From positions 1 to 64,000 of the forward strand of contig JAPQWV010000671.1 in NCBI GenBank assembly GCA_027422505.1: a stretch of 64,000 nucleotides of DNA, written 5' to 3'. Below the pieces are notes generated by a model, which saw only the letters and a list, made by a program, of their open reading frames with translations, was not told the DNA's origin and did no database searches. The position numbers and the translations under genes were made by a program. Below are positions 47,706-60,461 of the stretch, one piece after another; the first letter of the stretch is position 1; every line of letters begins with the position of its first letter. The stretch comes from Craterostigma plantagineum. Taxonomy: Eukaryota > Streptophyta > Magnoliopsida > Lamiales > Linderniaceae.

Positions 47706-50437
47706 ATGGGATCCCTGGATTTTAACCACCTTGATGATTTTACCGAGGAGGCGTACGCACCTCTCTCAAAACGCTCTCGTCTTTTGATCCCTTCTGTTAG
47801 TCAGGTACGCGTTTTTTTCTTCTTCTTCTTCAACTAAAGAGTTTTCTGAAGGGTTTTGTTTCGCATGATGTTTGATGGTTATGGGTTGTTATTGGAGATT
47901 GGATGGCTGCTTTATTCATAAAAGTTTGTGCCTTTACACTTTCGAGGCGCAACGGCCAAGTCCTTGCTTGACCTCGTGGGTTCTTTTAATGGGTTCGTAA
48001 GACAAATCTTGGAGGTTTGATGAACGTGAACTATTACATCCTTTTGCTTTGCTTTCCTTGCGTTCCATTTTATCTTCGATGTATGTCAACAAAGCGTGTC
48101 ATCATTTGTTCCAAGATTTTATTGTCATGTTTTTATACCTTGTGGTGCTGTGATGGCGCCATTATTCCTTTTTCTCTGCAGGGATGGTGTTTTTATTGTG
48201 CGAAGCACTATGTATACAGCTCCCTTAGCTTTTTTTTTTCTCTAACAGTGTAACATTGGTGGCCATGAGTATCCAGTCCTACCTCCACAGATTAACCTAC
48301 TTGCTGAGCCAAGGCCTTTGGGGTTAAAGCTTAGAAAGAGTCCATCCTTATTGGACTTGATTCAAATGAAACTCTCCCAAGGAAACAGTTCACCTATTTC
48401 GATTTCCCACAATGGAATTCCCAACCCTGAATACAAAGACAGTGTCAGTGTTCTTACAAATACTAGTGCAAATGACAAGATGAAGGCTTCGAATTTTCCT
48501 GCATCGCTATTAAAAATAGGTGATTGGGAGGTAATTGATTGTGGAAGCACTCTAAGTGAAGTTGTGTAGAAAAATACTTGGCTTCTGAAGTTCTTTGGTT
48601 CTAGTTTCTCATGGATGTTCTTATTTGCAGTATATTTCGAGCCACGATGGTGATTTGGTGGCAAAATGTTACTTTGCGAAGCAAAAGCTTGTATGGGAAG
48701 TTCTTGAAGGTGGCCTCAAGAGTAAAATGGAGATCCAATGGTCAGATATTATAGCGCTAAAAGCTGATTGTGCAGATAACCGTCCTGGAAGTTTGACCTT
48801 AGTGGTGAGTGTTTTCCTTACCTTTCTGCTAATGTTTGTCTCTCGCTTGTCTTGTCAATGTACTTATTTTTATATTTCGCGGTGCAGCTAGCTCGACGAC
48901 CTGCCTTTTTTCGCGAGACCAATCCACAGCCGAGGAAGCACACTCTGTGGCAGGCAGCTAGTGACTTTACCAATGGGCAGGCGAGTTCCAACAAGTAAGA
49001 ACTTGAAGATTTCATCGTAGTATTTTTCTTCTCTTTCGTCTCATATAGTAAGTATATGGACTATTTTCTTACATATGTAACTTCTTTTTAGTGTTATTGG
49101 GTGAAGAATTGTGTTTCGCTTCCATAAAACAGAGTGATGCTTTACATCTATTCCACATTTTGTGTTACGTTAAGATTGTATTGAGACTCAGTCATTTGAC
49201 TTTGGCGTTTCGCTTTGCATAGAATCATGCGGGGATTTCTTTTTTCTGCTTTGATCGAGTGGTTTAGAATTATAGATTATGCTGCGTGACCGATTTCTGT
49301 TTCGTTGTCACAAGATACTTTTACTGCAGTTCGATCTTATTGCTGATATTTTAGATTTCATGACAGACAGATGTTTCTTTTGTACGAACAGGATACATTT
49401 CTTGCAGTGTGGACCTGGAGTTTTAAACAAGCACTACGAAAAGCTTATCCAGTGCGATATACGCCTTAGTCGCCTAAGACAACAACCAGAAATAGTTATC
49501 GATACGCCATTCTTCAAATCACAGGATTGTGAAAATTCAAAAGATCCCCAAAGCAGTAGTCAGAACCAAATCGTCGCTGGTTCCCCGGTTTCTGTCTACG
49601 ATGATGCTGTTTCTGCACAATTAACTTCCTTCACACTCGGAAATAATTTTTCGGCAGCTCAATTGTCAGAGGCGTCATCGCCTACCTCAGGTACGACATC
49701 TTCATATAACGATTTTAGCTTCTGCCTTCATATTGATCTGAATAGTACAGTTTTCCGTTCACGTTTTTCCTCAATGGATCAATGTCTCCCTCAAGAATGA
49801 TGTTTTTTATACACGTTCAGTGACAGATTTAATTGCAAACGAAGGGAATAGAATCAGCGAAAACGGCCATGACTTGAAAAGAAATAGGTGGGAATCATCA
49901 AACGTGCAAGGACTTTGCTCTTCTACCGCAGTGAGTCATCTCATGAACCATATTGGACATCGAATTTCTGAGCATATGACTTGTGGAGGTTGTCCCTCTA
50001 CAAAGGCATTACAATGCCAGGACATATTGAACAATATTTCCCAAGATTTGTTCAGCGAGGCTCAGACGAACACAACGCCTTTGGACGAAAAATCGCTGAT
50101 GAAAAAGGTGAATTCTCTGTACAATCTTTTGGAGGTTCCTTTGACAGCTCCCGATACTCAATTTGACAGAGGAAATCATCTCAACGACGTCGAGAATAAG
50201 AACAAGACTCTCTTTAGCCTTGCGAACAGCTCTTTCAATGCGCATGACTTTGGTTATGAAATTAACTTCAAGAGCAACGTCGGGTTAAGGCAGACACCAT
50301 TGCTACCAAGAAACGATTCTTTAGGAGATTTTCTTCTGCAACTTCCAAGAATCGATTCGCTTCCCAAGTTTCCGAATTCATTGTTTGGTATAGCAGAAGA
50401 TTGCGAATATCCGTCGCGTAATGTTTGGAACAGCTAG
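47706..50437 (+). CDS. ASG1: ASG1-like protein (At2g24100/At4g30780 family)
   Basis: Six exons (47706-47804, 48249-48530, 48631-48804, 48888-48994, 49392-49690, 49821-50437) join in phase to 525 residues. The conserved core is LGLKLRKSPSLLDLIQMKL, then LLKIGDWEYISSHDGDLVAK, CYFAKQKLVWEVLEGGLKSK and FFRETNPQPRKHTLWQA, as in Arabidopsis ALTERED SEED GERMINATION 1 and its paralogue. The biochemical role is unknown; the family is stress- and ABA-linked in Arabidopsis. The C-terminal 200 residues are polar and low in conservation. The leader is long, with a TATATATAGAT stretch at about 47410-47430. Confidence 0.85.
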
Positions 50438-50941
50438 TTTTTTTTTTTTTTTCTATAATTTATGTTTTTGGTAGTTCAGTTTGATTCTTGCCATTGGCTA
50501 TTAGTGGGATTCTGAGATTAAGGTTGATGAAGAATCCTAGGCCTTATGAATAGATAGCATAACTGATTGATTGATTAGGCCAAACGTATTCTTTAGCTAT
50601 GGCAATTCTTGATTGATGTGTTAGGCCATATTTTAAGATTATAATGGAAATAATACAAAAAGAAAATCAGAGGCTCCATCAATCTTTGTGTGTGTGTGAA
50701 TTTGAATACAAACGGTATTTACAGGACACTCCATTTCTGTGAAATGAAGAATTGTATAGTAGCAGATTTCTTAAGCTTCTCTGCAGAATCATAACCAAAA
50801 GTAAAGCATTGCCTGCATTGGAAACATTACTCGTTAACTGATACATTTTATACCATCTTCCTCATTTAATTTCAAGAATAATCTTTTAAGTGGAATAACT
50901 GAAAGATGTCAAGTTTCCACACACACACACACATACCTTAC
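50438..50941. other. 3' region shared by two convergent genes
   Basis: 3' UTR of the ASG1-like gene, then the unresolved 3' part of the GTD-binding gene on the minus strand. A possible terminal exon of the latter ends its intron at about 50838 (AATGTATCAG), but the encoded residues are not recognisable. A (CA)n tract lies at 50919-50932. Confidence 0.4.
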
Positions 50942-52075
50942 CTCTGCAAGAGAATATGAGGATGGCTCTTGTATTTGGGAGGTCATCATCTTCACTTTCT
51001 GACTCTTAAACTCATCGTACAAAAAATTCACTTTCACTTGAATCTCTTTCAACAACTTCAGCTCTTCATCTCTGTCATTCAAATCCCTTACCCTCTCCGC
51101 CTCATTTCCACGCAAAGTCCCCATAACCCGATTCAAACCCGCCCGCGAATCAAGAACGCTCTTTCCGATCTGCGAAGCAGACGAATCAATGTCACCCAAA
51201 TCACCATTCCTACCAATCCTTTTCTCAAGACGACTTACCTTTTCCCTTTCATGGCTCGCATTAGCTGCCTTCTTCATATCTTTACTGTAAGAAGATTCCA
51301 AAATCCTATCATCTTGTGGAACTTCAAAGACATCAAGAATGCATGGAGAAGAAGGATCAATATCAGGACCAATGCCATTCATATTACAACCATTTACAAT
51401 GTCTAGCTGTGGAGAAGGTGATCTTGTCTCCCTCTGCAAATTAGACGTCGAACTTCCCATACTTAGCCTCGAAGATCGCAGTGAAGAAGACCTCGAGCTT
51501 CCGTAGTTAACTCCAGCGATCTCTTTAACACACTCATCTAATTTCTTGATCTGTCCCCATATGTCTCCCTGAGCAGAAGCTACATCATTAATTTCTTGCC
51601 CCATATCATTCCCAGGTGAAAAATCAGTTCTTTCACTGCCCAAACAATCCCTTTCGACAATACCCTTTTTGAATTTAGACGAAATTGGCGCCGAGTTCCT
51701 TCTCCCTAAGCTCGACTCGCAAGAAACTAGCGCCGAGTTCCTTCTCCCCATGCTCAGCAGCTTGTACCTATAGTATTGGACTAGGTAGTCCAAAGCAGAA
51801 ACTTCCATTTCCTTCTGACGTATGATGTCTTCGATAACTGCGAAGGATTCCTCGGCGTGACAAATCTTCTCCTCGGCTAACCTTCTGTACTGCTCGGCTT
51901 CCATTTTCACGGCGGCCTTTTCGCCTTGGAGGCGTAGGATTACGTTCAAGGCTTCGCTGGCTGCTGTAGCTGATGATTCCCTTTCGGCTTCAAGCTCGTT
52001 GTAGAGCTTATGAAGAAGCTTTTGCTGGGCACAAAGTGTGTCTTTTAGGGAAGAAATTTCGGGCTGGGACGACAT
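50942..52075 (-). CDS. GTD-binding (DUF593) myosin-binding-type coiled-coil protein, main exon
   Basis: One long exon of 378 codons starting at ATG 52075. The N-terminal 105 residues form the GTD-binding domain: LYNELEAERESSATAASEAL, LRLQGEKAAVKMEAEQYRRL and QKEMEVSALDYLVQYYRYKL. Such proteins bind the globular tail of class-XI myosins and tether vesicles. The centre is serine-rich and polar, with a second coiled coil near the end (about 285-375). The exon ends at a GTAAGG donor (50941), right after AEV-like residues. The downstream exon or exons were not securely found, so the C-terminus is incomplete here. A membrane anchor, usual in MyoB proteins, is absent from the visible part. Confidence 0.8.
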
Positions 52076-53583
52076 GGAGTTGAAGAATCGAACACAGTCG
52101 GAGGAAGATTAAACTGAGACTGATTCTGAGCTAAGTTCGTGTCTGTTAACTATTGGAAATCATAAACTCATACTGTGTGATTTTCGGTTATGGAAATTTA
52201 TTGCAGGAAAAAAATGATCTTGAAGTTGTAAGATTGTTTGAGTCTTGTTTTTTCATCCTACTACAATTAATTGACGTGTAATAACTTGATCAAAAGTAAA
52301 CATAATTAAATATTTTCTCTCAAGATAATGTTTTAACTAAAAAGACTTTATGAATTAACGTGATTTAAATATGAATTTAGGCTTATCATTAATGCGACAA
52401 TCTCGGGTCAACTCAAGAGAAGGTTCAAAGGCTTTAAAGGTGTGATTTTTAATGTTGTTCCAAAGTCGACGAGGACTAATTCCAACGGCTAATTCAACAT
52501 AAAGCCCGCAACTTTACCTGATCCCATCTCTTGTAAAATTCAATTTTGTGAATATATAATACTCCCACCTTATCAAACCATTTTATACATTTTACTAAAT
52601 CGGATCGTCCACTTTTATACATTTTCTTATTTAGCAAAAAAGCTATTACAAACAATCAATATAATAATATAAATATTCTTAAAAGACGTGTCGAAATATA
52701 TATTTTTTTACGTTTCTTAATTCCCGTGTAACTCCCATATATCCCTAAACAATTGGGACACATGGAAAATAAATTAGGATACGTGATTTTTCTTTATATT
52801 TCAACGCGGAATTCAAGAATGTTTCTAGACGGCATTTCTCTCGTCTGGTGGGAAAAATACCAAATTTCAGCCCAACATTGGGTGGGAAAATGCCAAACTC
52901 TTACCATTTACACCAAAGGTTAACTTTTTAATTTTTTTTAGGTGTACGCGTTATGCACCGCAATGACTTTACCAAGTTAGATTCTTTCATCAGTCAGGCC
53001 CATATGCAATCAATATTAAGAAGGTTTAAAGAAAAACACTCTTTCAGGTACCAAATTACGGAATATTTATTACAGGAACAGGAATGAATAATGCAATGAT
53101 TCAACCAATCTTATCACCACACCATATTTCATAATGCGCCACGCATGAAAGTTGAACGTGACAATGATAAGATAAAAAGCCTAAAAAAAAATAAATAAAT
53201 AAATCTGTGATAATGATGAGATAAAAAGCCTTAACCAATTGAACTGTAAATGTACCCATTTACTACGCCAACTCAACTCCCACTATAGACCACTTGTTCA
53301 ACCAAATCTGTTATCTCACTCAAGTAGACATTTAAATTTAACAAAAATCAAAAAGTCAATTCCTCAAAAGACCTCCACAAAAAATCATTAAAAAGCAGTC
53401 AGTAATATCTGTAGTAAAAACGCGTAGGTGACACCTACACTCAGCTCGCACGTGCCGAAGATCTTAAACCTACCTCCTTCGCCTTTCCCATTATTACTAC
53501 ATAAACTCAAAACACAATCGCCAACTAATAAGATTATATCGCATACACTTCTTCTTCCTCGTCGAAGCGAAAGCAAAAAAGAA
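52076..53583. other. Intergenic, divergent promoters
   Basis: AT-rich DNA between the minus-strand GTD-binding gene and the plus-strand BAHD gene. No coding sequence recognised. Confidence 0.45.
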
Positions 53584-55115
53584 ATGGTCGTAGCCATCAA
53601 AGCTACCCACATAGTCCGGCCGGCGGAGCCATCGCCGGACGAAGTCATGTACCTCAACGCCAGCGATCAAATCAAGGACATAACCCACACGCCGACCATC
53701 TACTTCTACAGAAGCTCGCCGGCGCTGCAAACTCTGGACCCCATCGCCGCTCTGAAAAGCTCCCTAAGCAAGGCGCTGGTCATCTTCTACCCACTCGCCG
53801 GCCGCCTCACGTGGGACCCGCAGGGCGGTTCCCGCGTTCAGCTCCACTGCAACGGCAAGGGAGTTCCCATCTTCGAGGCCGAGTCCGACGCCAAGGTCGA
53901 CGACTTCGGCGACTTCACGCCGACTTCGACTATTCAGAGCTTCATCCCCTCCGTCGACTACACGGCGCCGATCGACGAAATCCCACTTGTGATAGTCCAG
54001 CTCACGCGGTTGGCCTGCGGCGGCGTCGGCATCGGACTTGGGGTTTCCCACGTGATGGCCGACGGGCCCAGCGCACTCCATTTCGTCGACGAATGGGCTA
54101 AGATTGCCAGAAATAGGGGCGAAGAGGTGGCGTTTCCTTACCTCGATAGGACCGTTCTCGACAGCGATAAGCCGCCCGCGGCGGCGTTCGATCCCAAGGT
54201 CCTCCGCCGGCCGCCGACGCTGATCGGCGAAGAGGACAGCTCGGAGCAGAGGAAGAAGCCCATCGGCGTGGCGTTTCTGAACCTGACCAAGCTTCAGATA
54301 GAGAAGCTGAGGAACAAGGCGAACATGGACTTGGCAGACGGCGGCGGCGCCGCCACCAAAGTCAGAGGCTACAGCAGATTCGAAGCCGTGGCGGCGCATA
54401 TCTGGCGGTGCACGAGCAAGGCACGTGGCCACCTCCCTGAGCAAGAGACAAGCCTACACTTCGTCGCGGATTTCAGGCAAGGGTTTTACTAACCTCTTCT
54501 CTAATCTTCAATCAACGAAAAAAAAATCCAATTTTTAGCTCAATGAGCAAAAACCCATCTTGGAATGGGAAAAAGAAAAGCTACTCTTCAATCGCCGGAA
54601 AAAAGATCCAATTTTTAACTCAATAAGCAAAAACCCATAATTGCAGGAACAAGCTTCAACCACCACTGCCAATAAACTACTTCGGAAACGCCCTAATTCG
54701 CGTCGAAGCCACCGATACCTCCGGCCACCTCCTATCAAGCTCGCTGGGCACGGCGGCGAAGAAGATAAGGGACGCCGTGGAGAAGGTAACGGACGAAACG
54801 GTGAGAGGGTACTTGGATTTCCTCAAGGGTTTGCCCGACGTAGGAAGGTTCAGATCTTTGGACAACAATGGTAAGCCCAAGGGAGATTTCTACGGCAATC
54901 CCAACCTAGCGATCATAAGTTGGACGGCGTTGCCGTTGTACGGCGCCGATTTTGGGTGGGGAAAGGAGGTTCATATGGGCCCTGGCTCGATGGGGTTCGA
55001 TGGAAAGACGTTTCTTATTCCGAGCCATGACGGCGACGGCTCGTTCAACGTGGCTATATGGCTCCAAGAGGAGTATATGGGGAATTTCAACAAGTGTTTG
55101 TATGATGATATATGA
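53584..55115 (+). CDS. BAHD acyltransferase, spermidine/agmatine hydroxycinnamoyl-type
   Basis: Two exons (53584-54476 and 54647-55115) give 453 residues. BAHD enzymes transfer acyl groups from acyl-CoA to alcohols or amines. The catalytic HxxxD is HVMAD at 156-160, and the structural DFGWG is near residue 398. The N-terminal MVVAIKATHIVRPAEPSPDE and the fit of KLQPPLPINYFGNAL resemble spermidine or agmatine hydroxycinnamoyltransferases; the acceptor is inferred only from that. The intron is 54477-54646 and appears to use a GC donor (AG|GCAAGG). The intron also contains a repeated segment of about 55 bp. The exon is strongly GC-rich against AT-rich flanks. Confidence 0.92.
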
Positions 55116-55822
55116 AAAGAAAATGGTTTTTTTGTTTCTTCGCGGTGATGACGTGTGATTTTATTTGCTAGTGGTGTGAAATTATAAAATTGTTGCCGAT
55201 TTCTTGTTCTTGGTACTCTAAGACCCAGCTGAGCATTTGTTGCTTTGTTATTACATGCATTAAAAAGTAGAGACGCTAGATTGAGACACGTATTGAATCA
55301 CGAATTTCGATAACCTTGGAGTGGTACAATGTGAAGCTGTAGAGAGGTCGAACCTCGACCGTGAATTAATTGCGACATAGCATGAAAGCTTTTAATAAAA
55401 ATGATGAAAGGTGGGGAAAATATTTGTGTTGGTTTATATTTACAAAAAAAATAGATGAAAGGGACTCAAGGGGAGGCAGATGGAACTAACCGCTTATTGA
55501 AAAAGTCCCGAGCGACTTCACCAGTGTACAACTAACCTTTTTTTATAAATTCGCGTGGGATTTCATTTCATTACACTATACACCTATAGCTACTATTTTA
55601 CTCTAATTTATCACGCTTTTTTTTTTGCACTTCCAATAATTTTATCACATTTCCTTATTTAGCAAAAAATATCACAGACAATCAATATAATAATATTAAA
55701 TATTCTTAGACGTGTTAAAAATATATACTTTTTACCTTTTCATTGTACTATATTATTATAATAATGACGCCTTAATTTGCGCCCAGTGACTTACGTGATA
55801 AAGTTGATGGGATGGAGGAGTA
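55116..55822. other. Intergenic sequence downstream of the BAHD gene
   Basis: 3' UTR, then AT-rich DNA with no recognised gene. Confidence 0.45.
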
Positions 55823-56234
55823 TTATAGCATCTCCAACCATTCCCACTATGTATAATGTTGCTACAGTTAAATTCCTCTATATATACAGTTTAAACAGTA
55901 CTGTCAACTCCAACAATCTCCTCTATATTTTTCTCTAAACCTACTAATTAATACTATAACTAAAATTTTATTAAAGTGTAATATTCGTTTCTTACCTATT
56001 TAATTAAATAATTAAAAATTAAAACTAATTGGGTGGAGTTTATAAGTAAAGAAAAAAAGAAAAAAAAAAAATAAAATAAAAACTGTATAGCGGGTGAACA
56101 GTGCCCCCCAATACGTATGGGGACACTGTAGCAATCCCTGGGAATGGAGTGGAGTTTGGGGGACTGTTGGAGCTCCCCCAACACCATATATGGTGTTTAG
56201 GGTGGGGAAAACCCCCCTGTTGGAGATGCTCTTA
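55823..56234. mobile_element. Tourist-like (PIF/Harbinger) MITE
   Basis: The body is 55826-56231 (406 bp), flanked by TTA at 55823-55825 and 56232-56234. The left end TAGCATCTCCAACC pairs with the right end GTTGGAGATGCTC. A 3-bp TTA duplication and this terminal sequence fit PIF/Harbinger-type MITEs. Non-coding. Confidence 0.78.
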
Positions 56235-56252
56235 GGCTTGGATTTGGGCTTT

Positions 56253-56814
56253 ATTGAAGGCAGGGTTGTTAAGACCGGACCGGCCGAAAATCCGGTGCGG
56301 TTCCGGTCCGGTCTTTTTTTTTTCAATTTAAAAATAATAAAAAATATTGGTTTAAATAAAGTATACAAAATAAAAAAACTAATAAATTAATTTGGGCTAG
56401 TGGTTAAGTTATGAGTATTTTACTTAATGGGTTTGGGTTCGAATCCACCCAACACCCTAATTTTTATATTTTATAATTAACCTATTAGCTCACTATTTTA
56501 TTTTTATTAAAATTTGACCCCAACTCATAGATTTAATACTTGACATACGATTAATTTATAACAACCCACGGCAATTTACTTTTATTAAATTTTACCTCTT
56601 GATTTATATAATTATAGTTGGAAAAAGTTCATTAAAACATGTATATTTTCATATTATTTGATTGATTCATATATAAAATGTATATTTATCATATTTAAGA
56701 TACCGATTTTACTCCGGTTTGATTCCGATTCTATAGCGGTTAAACCATTAAACCTTAAACCACTAAAATTTCCGATCCGATTCGAAAACCCGATTTCAGA
56801 ACCTTGATTGAAGG
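56253..56814. mobile_element. hAT-type MITE with 8-bp target duplication
   Basis: The body is 56261-56806 (546 bp), flanked by the 8-bp direct repeat ATTGAAGG at 56253-56260 and 56807-56814. The ends CAGGGTTGTTAAGACCGG and, inverted, CAAGGTTCTGAAATCGGG are hAT-like. Subterminal CCGGTCCGGT words occur on the left. Inside, GGGCTAGTGGTTAAG (about 56393) and GGTTCGAATCC (about 56437) resemble pol-III A and B boxes, so a SINE or tRNA relic may be nested in it. Confidence 0.82.
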
Positions 56815-57026
56815 GAGTGTAGTATGGGCTTGAAAGAATTACGGTACCCGAAATTCCGACAGGATACCCGATTTCCTTGGGTCGGGTCGTAAGCGGAAGA
56901 GAAGACGAATAAGCAACCTTTTTATATTAGAGAAAAAGAAGAAAACCTGTTTGATGTTGGGAAAAACTCGAGGATAAATAAATAAACCTTTGCTGTTTCT
57001 TCAACCTTATCACATTACTCGTAAAA

Positions 57027-60000
57027 ATGCCTGTTGCAGTTCTTCCCCATAACGCCACCTTGGCGTATAACAATCTAGCATTTCCAGTCTATCATTCTAA
57101 GTACCTCAACTTTCGGAAGTCTTTTCGAGTAAAATGCGCTAAGAAAGAGAGAAGAACTGGGAAATTGAGGTATCCATCCGAGAAGAAGAAGTTGAGGCTA
57201 GAAAAGAAGAGCCAAAAAGATGCAAAGGGACTTATCGACGGCGTTTGGAGAATTTCGAAGCTCGGAGTATCAGTTGACGAAGACCCCGGAAAGGATTTCT
57301 GGGGTGTCTCCGAGGCTCTGATTAAAGAAATTGCCAAAATTCTTGAATTTCCGGTGAAAAGAGCTGAACTTTGGAAGTTTGGATTCCTTTCGTTGTTATT
57401 TGTAGAATCAAGATATGGGCTTTGTTAATTATCGCCTTCTCGTTTCATTCTTTCTTTCTTCTTGAGAAATTTACACTTCGACATGTTTATATGAAGTCTG
57501 TGTGTGATATTTGTGTGCGTTGTGTATGAATGCCATCTCTTAAGACATACTTTTTGCCAACTATGTTTTTTCAGGTTGCATCAATGCTTCCAATTGAAGC
57601 TTTCACAGTGGTTAGAAAATCATTTGACGCTAGAAAGGTGAACACTTAAAAGTTGATTGAAGCATTCACGGTGGCACTCTATTTAGCTGTTTCTGCGGCT
57701 GCTTGCTTAAAATTACTCACATTCCCATTCTTTATACGTTTCTCCATTTCCGTATTTTGAGGAGTTCAAACTTCACACCAATAAATTCGCAAATTGTTGC
57801 AGAAGGATCCAAAGTTCATGTATACTGTGGATATGGAAGTCCCTAAACTCTTAAGCCTCGAGCCTCGCACTTGGGAGTTTGTCTCCGAACTAGAACCAAA
57901 AGTCGGGAGCCTGGAATTTTTGCATCACAAAGGCAGTTCTCGTGATTTGACCAGTACCATAAAGGAACAACTGAAAGTAAATGGACATGCATCTTCGAGC
58001 GAAGACATCAAAGGAAATCTTGTCGACAAGGCGCTGGAATCTAGGAAACCTAAGATAGTTGTCGTTGGCAGTGGACCTTCGGGCTTGTTCGCTTCTCTTG
58101 TGCTAGCTGAGTCTGGCGCAGATGTTACGCTTGTAGAAAGAGGGCAAGCAGTGGAACAAAGGGGACGAGACATTGGTGCCTTAGTTGTCCGTCGAATGCT
58201 ACAGTTGGAAAGCAACTTTTGCTTCGGAGAGGTCAAGTTCTTTCTTTTTACGACGATCCCTTATTTCGGAATAAAGTCTGATGTAGTAATAATGGCGTGG
58301 AAACCTTAAACTGCTGATGTTGGCGATGTCCCTTTTATTAAACACTTATATTGACAGGGTGGTGCAGGTACTTGGAGTGATGGGAAGCTTGTAACAAGAA
58401 TTGGAAGAAATAACAGTAGTGTTTTGATGGTATGTGTTGCACTTTTCTTTTTGATGATTCAGTGCTTCAGTTTGATACTGTTTACTGATGCTCGAACACC
58501 TTATCGATCCCCGTTTGCTTTTCCACGATCGTTTTGCGTCAAATATTGATTGTTTTCCAATTTCAGGTGCTGAAGGCACTAGTTCAGTTTGGGGCGCCAA
58601 ATAGTATCTTAATCGACGGAAAGCCACATTTGGGAACTGACAGATTAATTCCACTACTGCGAAATTTTCGTCAGTACCTGCAAGAGTTGGGCGTGAGTCG
58701 TTTCCCAAAGCTGCGATTCTTCTCTTACGATTTATTTTCTTTCTTCAAAGTTGTCATCTTCCCTCACGTTTGTAGGTGACTATTATGTTTGGGACAAGGG
58801 TCGACGATCTGCTGATAAAGGGCGAAAGAATTGTGGGAGTTAATGTTTCCGACTCGAGAAACAGTTTGGGATCTTCTTGTCAGAAGTTGGAATGCGACGC
58901 TGTAGTTCTTGCAGTGGGGCATTCTGCGCGAGACACTTACGAAATGCTTTTGTCTCATAACGTCGACATAGTTCCAAAAGATTTCGCCGTGAGTCTTTTG
59001 TCTTCGAATTCTTGCGATTCTTTAGTTCCCAATTTTGGGTCTCATATCGATGTTATTTCCACCAACTCGATAGGTTGGTCTGCGCATAGAACATCCCCAA
59101 GAACTAATAAACCACATTCAGGTCCGTACTCTTTAGTGCAATCTTTATTAACCTATGTAAGAAAAAATGCGATTCAGTGGAGATAGATTAGATGAAAACG
59201 AGGATTCACAACGTTTTGCAAATTTCACGCAGTATTCAGACTTGGCTAGCGAGGTTAGGAATGGACGTGGAAAAGTGCCAGTAGCTGATTACCAAGTTGC
59301 TGAATTCGTAAACAGAAAAGAAATTGCTTCAACTTCAGATCCGAAGCCTATAAGTTGTTACTCCTTTTGCATGTGTCCTGGCGGGCAGGTACTTATCCTT
59401 TTCTTACCATCGCCTAAAGCTTCAATTTTTTACCGAAAACAGTTCGAATTCCCTAAAACTCGGTTCTTTTGTGTAGGTTGTCCTTACCAGCACAAACTCG
59501 TCAGAACTTTGCATCAATGGAATGTCATTTTCTCGACGTTCTTCTAAGTGGGCCAATGCAGCCATCGTAGTCACCGTTTCGCAGAAAGATTTAGACAGCT
59601 TTAATCTAAATGGACCTCTAGCTGGGGTTCAGTTTCAGGTTAGTATTACTTGTAATAATTTTTTTTTATCTTCATTTATCTTAAATATTTTGAAATTCTC
59701 TGATATGTAGAGAATGCTCGAGCGAAAAGCAGCTTCCATGGGAGGAGCCAACTTTGTGGTTCCTGCACAAACAGTCCCCGATTTCCTTGACAATAGATTA
59801 TCAGGTTTTCCTTTTTATGCATCTTTTTGTATCATTTTCTTGATTTAAAAATTAAAACACAAGCCTGACTCTTTTTTCTTCATATACATAGCTTCAACAC
59901 TACCACCGTCAAGCTATCGTTTAGGTGTAAAGCCCTCGAATCTCCACGAGCTATTCCCACTTCACATCACAGAAGCATTACAGCACGCCATTTCGATGTT

Positions 60001-60461
60001 CGACGAAGAGGTCTAAGCCTTTTTTTTTTTATTTCCACTCACAACTATCGTCTGAAACTGAAGAACATCAACCCAAACTCTCTTTGTTATACAGTTGCCT
60101 GGATTCGTTTCCAGCCAAGCCCTTCTCCACGGCGTCGAGGTATATCATTTTACTTCTCCATTTTACTCATCGTTTTTTTTTTTCGGCTTACTCACTTCGA
60201 GCATCGTTTTCTCAGACAAGGACTAGCTCGCCTGTCCAAATAAGGCGAAGAATCGATACTTGGGAGAGCACAAATTACAAAGGGCTTTATCCCGTTGGAG
60301 AAGGGGCGGGATTTGCAGGTGGGATCGTAAGCGCTGCAGTCGATGGAATGAACGCTGGATTTGCCATAGCTAGAAATCTCGGCCTTTACGACGAAGATCG
60401 AGATTTTGATCAGGCAATTTTCGGTAATAAGTCTCAGTATGTCGGCGTTGCCAAGTATTGA
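57027..60461 (+). CDS. PDE327: Plastid FAD-dependent oxidoreductase PDE327
   Basis: Thirteen exons (57027-57353, 57575-57637, 57803-58231, 58358-58429, 58567-58692, 58776-58988, 59074-59121, 59233-59388, 59477-59638, 59711-59804, 59892-60010, 60095-60139, 60216-60461) join in phase to 699 residues. It starts with a transit-peptide-like segment rich in K and R. The FAD-binding Rossmann motif is VVVGSGPSGLFASLVLAESG (GSGPSG at 219-224). Further marks are GGAGTWSDGKL, CYSFCMCPGGQVV and the C-terminal LYPVGEGAGFAGGIVSAAVD, as in bacterial YtfP/HI0933-like dehydrogenases. The Arabidopsis relative At4g30720 is named PIGMENT DEFECTIVE 327. The substrate is unknown. No frame problems. Confidence 0.92.

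Noticed and set aside
53764..54444. 226-codon minus-strand open frame
   Set aside because: Antisense shadow of the GC-rich BAHD exon, which has clear catalytic motifs on the plus strand.
56385..56450. Possible tRNA gene (A- and B-box words)
   Set aside because: Spacing and the lack of a foldable acceptor stem do not fit a tRNA; it lies inside a hAT-type MITE.
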